Source: an uncultured Dermabacter sp.
GTDB lineage: Bacteria; Actinomycetota; Actinomycetes; Actinomycetales; Dermabacteraceae
Reading direction: 5' to 3'
Assembly (NCBI GenBank): GCA_947252755.1
Contig: CAMXWV010000006.1
Span: 62,001 to 126,000, forward strand
DNA: 64,000 nt
Below, in pieces: positions 9,831 through 19,539 of the stretch (position 1 is the stretch's first letter; each line of letters starts with the position of its first letter). A program made the translations under genes and the position numbers. The notes under the pieces were generated by a model that was not told where the DNA came from, made no database searches, and was given only the letters and a program-made list of their open reading frames with translations.

Positions 9831-11272
9831 GAGGCGGGATCACCGGCGATCATCGCCGCCGCAATCGCATCCACCGCATCCTTCGCGGCGTTGCCGTCCT
9901 TTGACTCGAAGCCGTGCACCACGATGGTGAACCCGATCACCCGCCCGTTCGGCAGGGTTGTGATGCCGGCCAGGCTGGAGGTGCCGGACAGGTAGCCGGT
10001 TTTGCCGCGCACCAGACCGCGCGCCTGGGTAGAGGAGCCGTTCTGGAACCGGTCGATCAGAGTGCCGTTGAAGCCGCCGACCGGCACCAAAGCAAAGACT
10101 GTGCGGACGTCCTCTGGGCCGTCGGTGGCAGCCCACGCGGCGAGATGGGCGAACAGCTCGGGCGGGACTCGGTTGTCGGTGGAGAGGCCGGAGACGTCGG
10201 CCAGACGCAGTCCGCTGATGCTGAATCCCCCATCTGAGGCTGCGGCGGTGACTCCGGCGAGCACGGCTTCACGTCCTCCGGCCACGGTTCCGGGCTTGCC
10301 GGTGCGCACGGCCAGAAGCCGTGCAAGGACTTCCGCGGTGGTGTTGTCAGAGGCCACCAGGGTGTGCCGGATGAGGTCCTCGATTGGAGCTGACTGCACC
10401 CGTGCGATCGGCTCCGCGCCATCCGGCACTGTGGCCCGAGCCGGAGCTGCGGTCACGGTGATGCCGCGATCGGTCAGCTGCTGGGCGAACACCGTGGCGG
10501 CATCCATGCCCGGATCTGCGGACTTTGCCCCATACGGGTTCGTGGTGGTGTTGCCGCCGTCAAGTCCGATCGCTGAGATCGGCGCCACCCACCCGCCGTC
10601 CGGCCCGTTCTCGCCCCAGGCCGGGTTGATCGGGTCCTGGCCGAAGAGCGAATCGTCAAGGTGCAGCGTCACCTCGGTCACTCCCCGCTGCTTCAGATCG
10701 GCCGCCGTCGCGTCCGCAAGATCCGCGAGTGAGGCACGCGGCAGATCCTGATCGGGAACCTTCGGCGTGCCGTCCACGGTCAGCATCATGTCTCCGCCGC
10801 CCACCAGGAACAGCTGACTGCCGTTCAGCTGGGTCTGCGTGGTCAGCCGTTGATCCAGCGGCACCTCACGCGCCACCGCGATCGCGGTCAGCAGTTTGAG
10901 AGTGGACGCTGGCACGCGCGCAGCCGTCCCGTCCTGCTGCGCGATCACTTCACCGGTCTCAGCATCCACCACGGTGAAGGACGAGGCCGCGCCGATCGCA
11001 TCCAGGTCTGCTGCGCTCGTCATCGCCCTGAGCATGGCGTCACCGTCGGCTGCGGCCGGGCTTGTGCTCTCAGCTGGCGGGAGGGCCGCGGCGGTCTGCG
11101 CTGCGCGGTCCTCGCCGGAAGCGGGCGGGTTGCGCGGCGGCTCAGCCGACGAGTCATGGATCGTGATGATGCCGGGGAAGGCGTCCACGGCATCACCGAT
11201 CACATAAATGCCGGCCGGCAGGGCCATCGCCACCGCAAGGATCACGGCGCGCAGGCGCTTCTCGGAGAACAC
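9827..11272 (-). CDS. dacB: D-alanyl-D-alanine carboxypeptidase/endopeptidase (PBP4, S13)
   Basis: About 481 residues. It trims or cleaves peptidoglycan outside the membrane. One N-terminal hydrophobic segment (about 7-22) acts as signal or anchor. The three active-site motifs of the S13 family are intact: SxxK in PASTLKLLTA (Ser about 123, Lys about 126), SxN in ASDNTTAEV, and KTG in RGKTGYLSG. I chose GTG at 11272 because AGGAGG lies six bases before it and a TACTGT -10 box at 11310-11315 would give a 5' UTR of about 30 bases; GTG/ATG starts at 11296/11293 also exist but lack a ribosome binding site. It heads the long minus-strand operon. Confidence 0.92.
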   Translation of the reverse strand: MFSEKRLRAVILAVAMALPAGIYVIGDAVDAFPGIITIHDSSAEPPRNPPASGEDRAAQTAAALPPAESTSPAAADGDAMLRAMTSAADLDAIGAASSFTVVDAETGEVIAQQDGTAARVPASTLKLLTAIAVAREVPLDQRLTTQTQLNGSQLFLVGGGDMMLTVDGTPKVPDQDLPRASLADLADATAADLKQRGVTEVTLHLDDSLFGQDPINPAWGENGPDGGWVAPISAIGLDGGNTTTNPYGAKSADPGMDAATVFAQQLTDRGITVTAAPARATVPDGAEPIARVQSAPIEDLIRHTLVASDNTTAEVLARLLAVRTGKPGTVAGGREAVLAGVTAAASDGGFSISGLRLADVSGLSTDNRVPPELFAHLAAWAATDGPEDVRTVFALVPVGGFNGTLIDRFQNGSSTQARGLVRGKTGYLSGTSSLAGITTLPNGRVIGFTIVVHGFESKDGNAAKDAVDAIAAAMIAGDPAS

Positions 11273-11309
11273 AGCGCACCTCCTCGCAGTCATCACCCAG
11301 CCAGTGCCA

Positions 11310-11315
11310 CAGTAC
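11310..11315 (-). promoter_or_regulatory. Probable -10 box for dacB operon
   Basis: TACTGT on the minus strand about 38 bases before the preferred dacB GTG start. It would place transcription start near 11303. No clear -35 box is visible. This is a candidate promoter for the whole dacB-tilS-hpt-ftsH-fol operon. Confidence 0.4.
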
Positions 11316-11429
11316 CTGAGCGCGGCCGTCGCAGATCACAAGCGACGCGTCCGCTAATGTGGAGCCATTGATCCGCCCGCTGATCGGTTGGGTCCCTTCA
11401 TTCTGTTCCTTGAGCCAATGGAGTCACAC

Positions 11430-11960
11430 GTGGAATTCGACGCAACGATTGAGATCCCGAAGGGGAATCGCAATAAGTACGAGGTGGATCACCTCACGGG
11501 CCGCATCCGGCTGGATCGGATGCTGTTCACCGCCACCCGCTACCCGGATGACTACGGCTTCATCGAGGGCACGCTGGGCGAGGACGGCGATCCGCTGGAC
11601 GTGCTGGTGCTGCTTGAGGAGCCCACATTTCCCGGCTGCCTGATCCGCTGCCGCGCGCTGGGAATGTTCCGGATGCGCGATGAGGCCGGCGGCGATGACA
11701 AGATCATCGCGGTTCCCGTGGAGGACAAGCGGCAGATCCGCCGCCAGGAGCTGACAGACGTGTCCGAGTTCCACCGCCTGGAGATCCAGCACTTCTTCGA
11801 GGTGTACAAGGACCTTGAGCCGGGCAAGAGCGTGGAAGGCGCCCACTGGGAGGGACGCGCCGCGGCAGAGGCGGAGATCCGCGCATCATTCCAGCGCGCC
11901 GTCGAGGCCGGTCCGGAGTTCTTCAACGAACACACCCCGAAGGAGTTCTTCAAGGACTGA
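11430..11960 (+). CDS. ppa: Inorganic pyrophosphatase (family I)
   Basis: 176 residues. It hydrolyses pyrophosphate in the cytoplasm. The family I core is clear: [15 protein letters not shown] near the start, the metal-binding RYPDDYGFI and the signature [12 protein letters not shown] region (here [11 protein letters not shown]). I chose the GTG at 11430 because GGAG lies six bases before it and because the resulting N-terminus [12 protein letters not shown] matches actinobacterial homologues; an ATG at 11418 would add four residues without a good ribosome binding site. It diverges from dacB; a TAATGT box at 11355-11360 may be its -10 element. Confidence 0.95.
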   Translation: MEFDATIEIPKGNRNKYEVDHLTGRIRLDRMLFTATRYPDDYGFIEGTLGEDGDPLDVLVLLEEPTFPGCLIRCRALGMFRMRDEAGGDDKIIAVPVEDKRQIRRQELTDVSEFHRLEIQHFFEVYKDLEPGKSVEGAHWEGRAAAEAEIRASFQRAVEAGPEFFNEHTPKEFFKD

Positions 11961-11980
11961 GCGGACCACACCGCTGATGA

Positions 11981-12016
11981 GGGGGCGGGCCCTGCAATGG
12001 CGCAGGACCCGCCCCC
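11981..12016. terminator. Hairpin terminator between ppa and def
   Basis: Arms GGGGGCGGGCCCTGC and GCAGGACCCGCCCCC pair over 15 positions with one mismatch around a short loop. It lies between the convergent ppa and def genes and can serve both strands. Confidence 0.75.
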
Positions 12017-12061
12017 GTGTTGCTGCGATCAGCGATCCGCACTCAACCGGGCAGTTCTTGC

Positions 12062-12733
12062 TCAGCCGGGCAGCTGTGTGCTGCCGGGGGCGAGCTCGGT
12101 GATCGGACCGGTGAGCCTGAGATAGTGCACGGCATCCGCCAGGTCTTCATAGTAGGGAAGGTACTCGTCGCGGATCATCGACTTCGGCACGGCGCGGTCA
12201 TGGCAGAGGATCCCGTCCAGGTGATCGGCCTCGTGCTGGAAAATCCGCGCCTTCCACCCCGACCAGACCTCGTCGAGCTCCGAGCGGTCACCGCTCGGGG
12301 AGATGACAGTGCCACGCACCCGCACACGGGTGGGGCGCGGCACGATGGAGCGCCAGCCGTCCGCGCTCAGACAGCCTTCGAAGCCGAAGCTCGTGGAGCC
12401 CGCAACCTCCTCGTAGCGGGGGTTCAGCACGCGCATCAGCGGCAGATCACTGCGGCCGAACTCGTCCTCCTGCCCGGGGTGCACCCGGTCCTCCATCACC
12501 ACGGCCCGCAGCGGCAGCCCCACCTGCGGTGCGGCCACTCCCACGCCGGGCGCGTCATGCATGGTGTCCACCATCGCGTTCAGCAGCTCCAGCAGCTGCT
12601 GGTCCGGCAGCTGGCCGCGCTCAGCAGCGCTGGCTGCGCGCAGCGCTGGATGACCGGCCTGCACCAGGCGCAGCGCGCCTGTTCTGGGGTGCCGTCCGCG
12701 AAGGATCTTGGTGGTGAGATCAGTGAGCTTCAT
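12062..12733 (-). CDS. def: Peptide deformylase
   Basis: 223 residues. It removes the formyl group from new proteins using a metal ion. All three motifs are intact: GVGVAAPQ (63-70, variant of GxGxAAPQ), EGCLS (119-123, metal ligand Cys) and HEADH (167-171). The N-terminus is about 25 residues longer than in the shortest homologues. The ATG is preceded by GGAGGC and then TAGAAC; GGAGG is too close to the ATG for a normal ribosome binding site, while TAGAAC sits at exactly the distance expected for a leaderless mRNA. Confidence 0.93.
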   Translation of the reverse strand: MKLTDLTTKILRGRHPRTGALRLVQAGHPALRAASAAERGQLPDQQLLELLNAMVDTMHDAPGVGVAAPQVGLPLRAVVMEDRVHPGQEDEFGRSDLPLMRVLNPRYEEVAGSTSFGFEGCLSADGWRSIVPRPTRVRVRGTVISPSGDRSELDEVWSGWKARIFQHEADHLDGILCHDRAVPKSMIRDEYLPYYEDLADAVHYLRLTGPITELAPGSTQLPG

Positions 12734-12739
12734 GCCTCC

Positions 12740-12745
12740 GTTCTA
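12740..12745 (-). promoter_or_regulatory. -10 box of def, leaderless start
   Basis: TAGAAC on the minus strand ends six bases before the def ATG. This places transcription start at or next to the A of the start codon. Confidence 0.5.
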
Positions 12746-12758
12746 CCAGGCGGACCCG

Positions 12759-12800
12759 ACGTGCATCCGGGCGGACTCGTCGGGCATCCGGGCGGGCTCG
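12759..12800. repeat. Two-copy 21-bp tandem repeat upstream of def
   Basis: Two adjacent copies of about 21 bp share GCATCCGGGCGG and a trailing CTCG, with a few differences between copies; a weaker third fragment follows. It lies in the divergent region between def and the sugar ABC ATPase gene and covers the position where a def -35 element would be. Confidence 0.6.
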
Positions 12801-12846
12801 CCGGCGGGCAGATGAGCACGCCGTCGGCAGCGGATGTCAGGTGGGT

Positions 12847-12852
12847 TACACT
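12847..12852 (+). promoter_or_regulatory. Candidate -10 box for the ABC ATPase gene
   Basis: TACACT about 80 bases before the ATG at 12934. It would give a 5' UTR of about 75 bases. No clear -35 is seen. Confidence 0.35.
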
Positions 12853-12933
12853 GGCGGGAGGCCGGGCGCTGATGCCCGGCTGCTTCACAACGGATCGTCC
12901 GGCACGTACCTGCCGGTGAAGGGAAGGCCACCC

Positions 12934-14019
<1,086 letters not shown>

Positions 14020-14055
14020 TCCCACCCAGCTGCTCCCCATGCGAGCCGCTGACCA

Positions 14056-14093
14056 GCAGAGAGGGCATGCATCACGCGTGCCCTCTCTTCTGC
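14056..14093 (+). terminator. Hairpin terminator after the ABC ATPase gene
   Basis: Arms around AGAGAGGGCATGC and GCGTGCCCTCTCT pair with one wobble pair, with a four-base loop, followed by TCTGCT. It ends the ATPase transcript. Confidence 0.7.
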
Positions 14094-14123
14094 TAGCGGC
14101 CGTTCGTGGGAGACAATGGACCC

Positions 14124-15365
14124 ATGTCACCGCTCGAGATCTCAGCTGCGCGCCCTGACCCGGCGCTGCTCGATCTGCCGCTGAACGAGCCGCTGGACGA
14201 GTGGCCATCAGAGCTGCTCGCCTCCCTCCCCCGCGGCATCTCCCGCCACGTGGTGCGCTTCGCGCGAGTGTCCGGCCGAGTGCTGGCGCTCAAAGAGATC
14301 AACGAGCACCTCGCTCGCAATGAGTTCCACCTGCTGCGCATCCTGGGCAAGCTGGGCATCCCCGCGGTGGAGCCGGTGGCAGTGGTCAGCGGACGCGAAT
14401 CCGCCGATGGACAGAGCCTTGATGCGCTGTTGGTGACTCGGCACCTGCAGTACTCCATCCCCTACCGTGCACTGTTCAGCCAGATGAGCAACCCGGACAC
14501 CGCGCATCGCCTGCTTGATGCGCTCGCGGTGCTCATGGTGCGCCTGCACCTGGTGGGCTTCTTCTGGGGGGACGTGTCACTCTCGAACACTCTGTTTCGC
14601 CGGGATGCGGGAGCTTTCGCCGCATACCTGGTGGATGTGGAGACCGGCGCTGTCAAAGAGCGGTTGTCGGATGGCCAGCGCATGGAGGACCTGGACATCG
14701 CCCGCACGAACATCATCGGCGAGCTGTTCGATCTGCAGGCCGGAGAGAAGCTGCGCGACGACGTGGACGCAATCGAGATCGGGGACACCCTGATCACTCG
14801 ATATCACGACCTGTGGACGGCGCTGACGGGCCGGGAGACATTCAGCTCTGATGAGAAGTGGCGGGTGGCAGCCCGCATCGAGATGCTGAACGGCCTGGGA
14901 TTCGATGTGGACGAACTGGACATCACCACGGATCTGGATGGCACCAGCGTCAGCATTCAGCCGAAGGTGGTGGACGCTGGGCATCATGCTCGGCGACTGC
15001 TGCGGCTCACCGGCATCGATGCCCAGGAGAATCAGGCGCGGCGCCTGCTGAATGACCTTGACCAGTTTGCAGCTGAAACAGATCAGCAGGGCGAGGACGA
15101 GGAGTTCGTGGCCCATGACTGGCTGAAGGAGCGTTATGAGCCGGTGGTGCGGTCGATTCCGCGGCCCCTGCGCCGCAAACTGGAGGCACCGGAGTTCTAT
15201 CACGAGCTGCTCGAGCACAAATGGTACCTGTCCCGCCGGCTGGGGCACGATGTGCCGATGGACGAAGCGGTCGCAGACTATGTGGAGTCGGTGCTCACGC
15301 ATCGGCAGGATGAGCAGGCGCTGATCACCTCGGAGACGTCAGCGATCCCGATCATCGGAATCTGA
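14124..15365 (+). CDS. DUF4032 domain-containing protein
   Basis: About 413 residues. The N-terminal half has features of a kinase-like fold (ARVSGRVLALKEINEHLARN; then LVGFFWGDVSLSNTLF, resembling a catalytic loop with Asp and Asn, and AYLVDVETGAVK resembling a metal-binding Asp motif), as found in lipopolysaccharide-kinase-like families. The C-terminal half is DUF4032 proper and ends in a HKWYLSRRLGHDVPMDEA segment. It is soluble. Substrate and role are unknown. ATG at 14124 is preceded by GACAAT plus six bases, consistent with a leaderless start; a GTG at 14106 would add six residues. Confidence 0.75.
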   Translation: MSPLEISAARPDPALLDLPLNEPLDEWPSELLASLPRGISRHVVRFARVSGRVLALKEINEHLARNEFHLLRILGKLGIPAVEPVAVVSGRESADGQSLDALLVTRHLQYSIPYRALFSQMSNPDTAHRLLDALAVLMVRLHLVGFFWGDVSLSNTLFRRDAGAFAAYLVDVETGAVKERLSDGQRMEDLDIARTNIIGELFDLQAGEKLRDDVDAIEIGDTLITRYHDLWTALTGRETFSSDEKWRVAARIEMLNGLGFDVDELDITTDLDGTSVSIQPKVVDAGHHARRLLRLTGIDAQENQARRLLNDLDQFAAETDQQGEDEEFVAHDWLKERYEPVVRSIPRPLRRKLEAPEFYHELLEHKWYLSRRLGHDVPMDEAVADYVESVLTHRQDEQALITSETSAIPIIGI

Positions 15366-15366
15366 C

Positions 15367-16320
15367 TCAGGCCCGCCCTGCTCGGACTCGCGCCCCCGCC
15401 ACCTCATACAGCACGATCGATGCTGCCACCGACGCGTTCAAGGATTCGGTGGCAGCTGCCATCGGGATCGAGGTGATCGAGTCGCACTTCTCCCGAGTGA
15501 GCCGGGAGATGCCCTTGTCTTCAGCACCCACCACGAGCACCAGCGGATCGGTGGCGAAGCTCAGCTCACGCGGCTGCTGATCACCGTCCGCATCCAGGCC
15601 CACAGCGAATACCCCGCGCTTCTTCAGCTCATCGAGAGCGCGGTTGAGGTTCGTCACCTGCGCCACGCGGACGCGGCCTGCCGCACCGGCTGCCACCTTG
15701 TACACGCTTGCCGTCATCTGAGCGCTGCGCCGCTCCGGGATGATCACGCCGTGCACGCCGAAGGCGCCGGCAGAGCGGAGGATCGCACCGAGATTGCGCG
15801 GATCGGTGAGGCCATCAAGCGCCACGAACAGGGGCACATCGAACTGCTGGCTGGCAATGTCCATCAGCTCGTCCAGGTCCGCGTATTCATAGGGCGGAAT
15901 TGTCAGCGCAACCCCCTGATGGACCGCGTCATCGGTGAGACGGTTCAGCTCATGGCGGGTCGCATCGTGCACGGGGATGCTGCGAGCCTGCGCGATCCGC
16001 AGGATCTCGCGCACCCGATCATCAGCATCAATCCGGATCATGAGAGTGAGGCCGAGCGCGGGCACCTCATCCTGCAGCGCCTCCAGCACGGAGTTGCGGC
16101 CGGCGATGTGGGTTGGACGGTTAGCCGTGTTCTTCTGGACGCGCGGCTTCGCAGCGAGGCTGCCGGTCTTAGCGCCGGAGCGGCCCACTGTGTCATGGGT
16201 GCCCTTGTACGCCTTGTGGTAGGGACGGTCCTCAGCCTTCGGGGTGGGGCCGCGCCCGCGCAGTCCGCGCCGGCGGTTGCCTCCCGACCCGACCTTCGGG
16301 CCCTTTCGACCTGCTGCCAT
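15367..16320 (-). CDS. rlmB: 23S rRNA (guanosine-2251-2'-O)-methyltransferase
   Basis: 317 residues of the SpoU (SPOUT) family. A basic, disordered N-terminus (about 1-65, rich in G, R and K) precedes the substrate-binding domain (GRNSVLEALQDEV) and the knotted methyltransferase domain with NLGAILRSAGAFG, LVLVVGAEDKGIS and SIPMAAATESLNASVA. It methylates G2251 of 23S rRNA with SAM. It lies directly downstream of cysS, a common actinobacterial pairing. Its stop is one base from the convergent DUF4032 stop. Confidence 0.93.
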   Translation of the reverse strand: MAAGRKGPKVGSGGNRRRGLRGRGPTPKAEDRPYHKAYKGTHDTVGRSGAKTGSLAAKPRVQKNTANRPTHIAGRNSVLEALQDEVPALGLTLMIRIDADDRVREILRIAQARSIPVHDATRHELNRLTDDAVHQGVALTIPPYEYADLDELMDIASQQFDVPLFVALDGLTDPRNLGAILRSAGAFGVHGVIIPERRSAQMTASVYKVAAGAAGRVRVAQVTNLNRALDELKKRGVFAVGLDADGDQQPRELSFATDPLVLVVGAEDKGISRLTREKCDSITSIPMAAATESLNASVAASIVLYEVAGARVRAGRA

Positions 16321-16370
16321 GCTGTCTCCTCAGATCGTCACGCTGCGTGGGGTGAGCAGCGAGTTGCGGC

Positions 16371-17813
16371 TCAGCTGTCTGCAAGGCGCCAGCGGGCGCC
16401 GTCCGCACCGTCTTCGATCGTGATGCCTGCGGCGGAAAACCGGTCACGGATCGCATCCGCACGAGCCCAGTCTTTGGCTGCGCGGGCTTCTGCCCGTTCA
16501 GCGAGCTGTGCTGACACCAGCGCGTCCAGCGCCTGTTTGATGCTGCTCTCCCCTCCGCCGGCAGCCGGTGCGGCCTGCCACTGGACAGGGTCCAGACCGA
16601 AGACATCCAGCATAGCCCGCAGAGTGGACACCGCAGCGGCCGCCTGTGATTTATCAGGCGCGCCAGAGGCAAGCAGGGTGTTCAGCTGCGCATGGTGCGC
16701 ATGGACCACCGCGAGTGCCTCCGCTGCGGCGAGATCATCATCCATCGCGGCGGTGAACTCCGCGGGCAGCGGAGCAGTCATCACATCCTGCAGCTGGTCG
16801 GCTGCGCCGCCGCGCTCCACCAGCTCCAGCGCCCGCGTCACCGAGGAGGCGAGGCGTGAGAACACCGTTTCAGCCTCGCGCAGGCTGGTGGAGTTGAACT
16901 CCACGTTCGAGCGGTAGTGAGTGCCCACCAGTGCCAGGCGGATCGCTTGCGGTGTGCTCTGGGCGAGCGCGTCGGCAGCGGTGATGAAGTTGCCCAGGGA
17001 CTTGCCCATCTTCATTCCGTCCACGGTGAGCATACCGGAGTGCATCCAGCGCTGTGCGAAGCCGTAGCCGGCGCCGAAGGACTGCGCCTGTTCGTTCTCG
17101 TGATGCGGAAAGCGCAAGTCCAGGCCGCCGCCGTGGATGTCAAAGCTCTCCCCGAGGTATTTGCGGCTCATCGCCGAGCACTCGAGGTGCCAGCCTGGCC
17201 GGCCGCGTCCGAACGGGGTGTTCCACGACGCGGTCTCCGGCTCCTCCGGCTTCACCTGCTTCCACAGGGCGAAGTCCCGCGGGTCGCGCTTGCCGCGCTC
17301 CGGCGCTTCGAGATCGTCGATCATCTCATCCAGCGACTGGTTCGTCAGCGACCCGTATTCCGGCAGGGACGTGACGGAGAAGTACACGTTGCCCTCGCCG
17401 TCCGCGTAGGCGTGGCCGCGTTCGATGAGGCGCTGCATGAAGTCCACCTGCTCGGTGATGTGCCCGGTGGCGCGGGGCTCGTAGGTGGGGCGGAGCGCGC
17501 CGAAGCGGTCCAGGGTCTCTTGGAAGATCCGTTCATGGGTGATGGACCAGCCCCACCAGGGCTCGCCCTCCTCTGCGGCGCGGGCCAGGATCTTGTCATC
17601 GATGTCCGTCACGTTCCGCACGTATGTGACGCGGTAGCCGCTCCGGCGCAGCCAGCGCACCAGCACATCGAAGGCAAGGAAGGTGCGCACATGTCCGATG
17701 TGGGGGCCGTCCTGCACGGTGGGCCCGCACACGTAGAGGCTGACCTCTCCCTCCTTCAGCGGAGTGAAGTCGGACACGGTGCGGGAGGCGGAATCATGCA
17801 GTCGAAGAGTCAC
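16371..17813 (-). CDS. cysS: Cysteinyl-tRNA synthetase
   Basis: 480 residues. It charges tRNA-Cys. HIGH motif at 38-41 ([10 protein letters not shown]), the zinc-site Cys in [10 protein letters not shown], the second zinc region [14 protein letters not shown], and the KMSKS loop present as KMGKSLGNF, a Ser-to-Gly variant. The C-terminal tRNA-binding region is present. The GTG start is six bases after TAAACT, so the mRNA is probably leaderless. Confidence 0.94.
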   Translation of the reverse strand: MTLRLHDSASRTVSDFTPLKEGEVSLYVCGPTVQDGPHIGHVRTFLAFDVLVRWLRRSGYRVTYVRNVTDIDDKILARAAEEGEPWWGWSITHERIFQETLDRFGALRPTYEPRATGHITEQVDFMQRLIERGHAYADGEGNVYFSVTSLPEYGSLTNQSLDEMIDDLEAPERGKRDPRDFALWKQVKPEEPETASWNTPFGRGRPGWHLECSAMSRKYLGESFDIHGGGLDLRFPHHENEQAQSFGAGYGFAQRWMHSGMLTVDGMKMGKSLGNFITAADALAQSTPQAIRLALVGTHYRSNVEFNSTSLREAETVFSRLASSVTRALELVERGGAADQLQDVMTAPLPAEFTAAMDDDLAAAEALAVVHAHHAQLNTLLASGAPDKSQAAAAVSTLRAMLDVFGLDPVQWQAAPAAGGGESSIKQALDALVSAQLAERAEARAAKDWARADAIRDRFSAAGITIEDGADGARWRLADS

Positions 17814-17819
17814 GCCTGC

Positions 17820-17825
17820 AGTTTA
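17820..17825 (-). promoter_or_regulatory. -10 box of cysS, leaderless GTG start
   Basis: TAAACT on the minus strand, separated from the GTG start by exactly six bases. Confidence 0.5.
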
Positions 17826-17846
17826 TCGGGGGGTTCTGGGGAACCG

Positions 17847-17880
17847 AAAAGCGGGACCATCCGTGGAGGGTCCCGCTTCT
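17847..17880 (-). terminator. Terminator of the holin-like gene
   Basis: On the minus strand a hairpin AAGCGGGACC...GGTCCCGCTT is followed by TTC. It separates the holin-like gene from cysS downstream. Confidence 0.75.
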
Positions 17881-17902
17881 GCTGAGGGTGCTGAGCCGCT
17901 GG

Positions 17903-18379
17903 TCAGCTGTCTGCGATCTGCTTGCCGTAGAGCTCCTCGAAGGCTTCGTCATAGGAGGCGGAGGTGCTGGTGCGCTGTCCCTGGACGGCCGCGACCGCGG
18001 AGGTGGCGGTGTCGATGGTGACCTCGGGTGCGCGGATCTTCTTCGCCACGATGAAGGCGATGATGCCGAACACGATGGCGAGCAGCACGAGGATGCCGGT
18101 CATGATGAGGAACGCTCCCCAGTGGGGCAGGCCGAGGGTTACAAGGCCCCAGGCGCCGGCGAACAGCAGCATCACCCAGGCGCTCAGCAGGAAGAACAGC
18201 AGCACAGCGGCGAGGGCAAGCGTGGTGCCTGCCTTGACCGCGATGTCCGTGAACTCCTTCTTCGCGATGGCGACCTCGCGCTGGACAACGCCGGTGATCT
18301 CGTTCTTGATGGAGGAGATGAGTTCGCCGATCGAGCGCTGCGATGTGCGCTGGTGACGGTCGTTGAAAGAGTTGGTCAT
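17903..18379 (-). CDS. Phage-holin-family (DUF1469) membrane protein
   Basis: 158 residues. A polar N-terminus with SIGELISSIKNEITGVVQRE, two strong hydrophobic helices (about 50-80 and 85-112), and a polar tail. This matches the Actinobacteriophage holin superfamily III / DUF1469 family, which is chromosomal and widespread in actinobacteria and is not evidence of a prophage. Function is unknown. The start follows TAGGTT plus six bases, again suggesting a leaderless mRNA. Confidence 0.8.
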   Translation of the reverse strand: MTNSFNDRHQRTSQRSIGELISSIKNEITGVVQREVAIAKKEFTDIAVKAGTTLALAAVLLFFLLSAWVMLLFAGAWGLVTLGLPHWGAFLIMTGILVLLAIVFGIIAFIVAKKIRAPEVTIDTATSAVAAVQGQRTSTSASYDEAFEELYGKQIADS

Positions 18380-18385
18380 GGGTAG

Positions 18386-18391
18386 AACCTA
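18386..18391 (-). promoter_or_regulatory. -10 box of the holin-like gene, leaderless start
   Basis: TAGGTT on the minus strand, six bases before the ATG at 18379. Confidence 0.4.
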
Positions 18392-18423
18392 TCAGGGTCT
18401 GCTCGGTCAAAACGGGGTACTTC

Positions 18424-19515
18424 TCAGTCCACCGTGATGCGGGTCCTACGCTTCTTCTCCGGGCGGGGCTTTGACGAGGATGAACGGCGCACCACCAGCT
18501 GCGGTGTCACTGCCACGTCCCGGGCAGGGCCGTCGTAGCCGCCGGCCCGCTCCACGATGAACTGCGCAGCAACCGCACCGAGCCGGCGGGAGTTCGGGTC
18601 AACGCTGGTGATCTGGGTGGTGCCGGATGCGGACAGCGAGGTGTTGCCGTAGCCGGTCAGTGCGAGCTCTTCGGGCACGCTGTATCCCGCATCGATCGCG
18701 GCGGCGAGCACACCGGTGGCGCTCACGTCATTGCCGCAGGTGATGGCGGTGGGGATCGTGGAACCGCGCAGCAGCATGGAGCCGGCGGTCTGGCCCACCT
18801 GCTCGCTGAAGTCCGCGGGCTCCACGCGGGCGGATGCTTCCAAACCGTGGCGCTTCATCGCGGCCATGAACGCTTCGGCCCGCTCCTTCGCCACTTCCAT
18901 CCCCACACCGCCCACGTGCGCGATGGAGGTGTGTCCCATGGCCACGAGGTGGTCAACGAGCAGCCCGAAGCCGGCCTCATCATCGATGCGGACAGTGTCC
19001 ATCGTGCCGATGTGATCCTTGGAGGCGCCGATCGACACGATCGGACGGTTGCCGATGGCTCGGCGCACTGCTTCCATATCCGGCAGGTCCGACGCCATGA
19101 TGAATCCGTCCACACCGAGGCGCACCAGCGATGAGATCGAGGCTTCGTCAAGGGTGATCGGATACTCCGGAACCCGCTGACGGGTGGGCACCACCACCAC
19201 GGTGCGGCCGGTGGCGGCGAGCTCGATGCGGATCGAGCGGACCAGGTCCGAGATCCACGTGTTGCGCATAGTGTTGACCAGAACCGCGATCACGCCGTTG
19301 TGCGCGTCCTCAGCCGAGATGTCCTCCAGCGGGAAGTTCAGCCGCTCCGCCGCCTCACGGGTGCGCTTGGCAAGGTCCGGTTTGATATCCGCTTCATTGC
19401 GCAGCGCGCGCACAGCGACAGCGCTGGTGATGCCGACGGATTCGGCAACGTCATCGAGCGTGGCCCGCGTCTTTGTGGGATCGCTCGCGAATGGGGTGGG
19501 TTTCTTCTCTGCCAT
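18424..19515 (-). CDS. LacI-family transcriptional regulator
   Basis: 363 residues. The helix-turn-helix is TRATLDDVAESVGITSA at about 16-32, but the recognition helix region (AVAVRALRNEADIKPDLAKR) departs from the usual VSRVLNG pattern. A periplasmic-binding-like effector domain follows (HNGVIAVLVNT... to VTPQLVVRRS). The C-terminus is highly basic (RPEKKRRTRITVD). Its ligand is unknown; it is only 24 bases downstream of acsA on the same strand, but such proximity is weak evidence that it regulates it. AAGAAT lies six bases before the ATG. Confidence 0.85.
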   Translation of the reverse strand: MAEKKPTPFASDPTKTRATLDDVAESVGITSAVAVRALRNEADIKPDLAKRTREAAERLNFPLEDISAEDAHNGVIAVLVNTMRNTWISDLVRSIRIELAATGRTVVVVPTRQRVPEYPITLDEASISSLVRLGVDGFIMASDLPDMEAVRRAIGNRPIVSIGASKDHIGTMDTVRIDDEAGFGLLVDHLVAMGHTSIAHVGGVGMEVAKERAEAFMAAMKRHGLEASARVEPADFSEQVGQTAGSMLLRGSTIPTAITCGNDVSATGVLAAAIDAGYSVPEELALTGYGNTSLSASGTTQITSVDPNSRRLGAVAAQFIVERAGGYDGPARDVAVTPQLVVRRSSSSKPRPEKKRRTRITVD

Positions 19516-19539
19516 GGCTCTATTCTTCCAGAAGAACGC

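Noticed and set aside
17903..18379. Holin-family gene as sign of a prophage
   Set aside because: The family is chromosomal in actinobacteria and no phage genes, integrase or att sites surround it.
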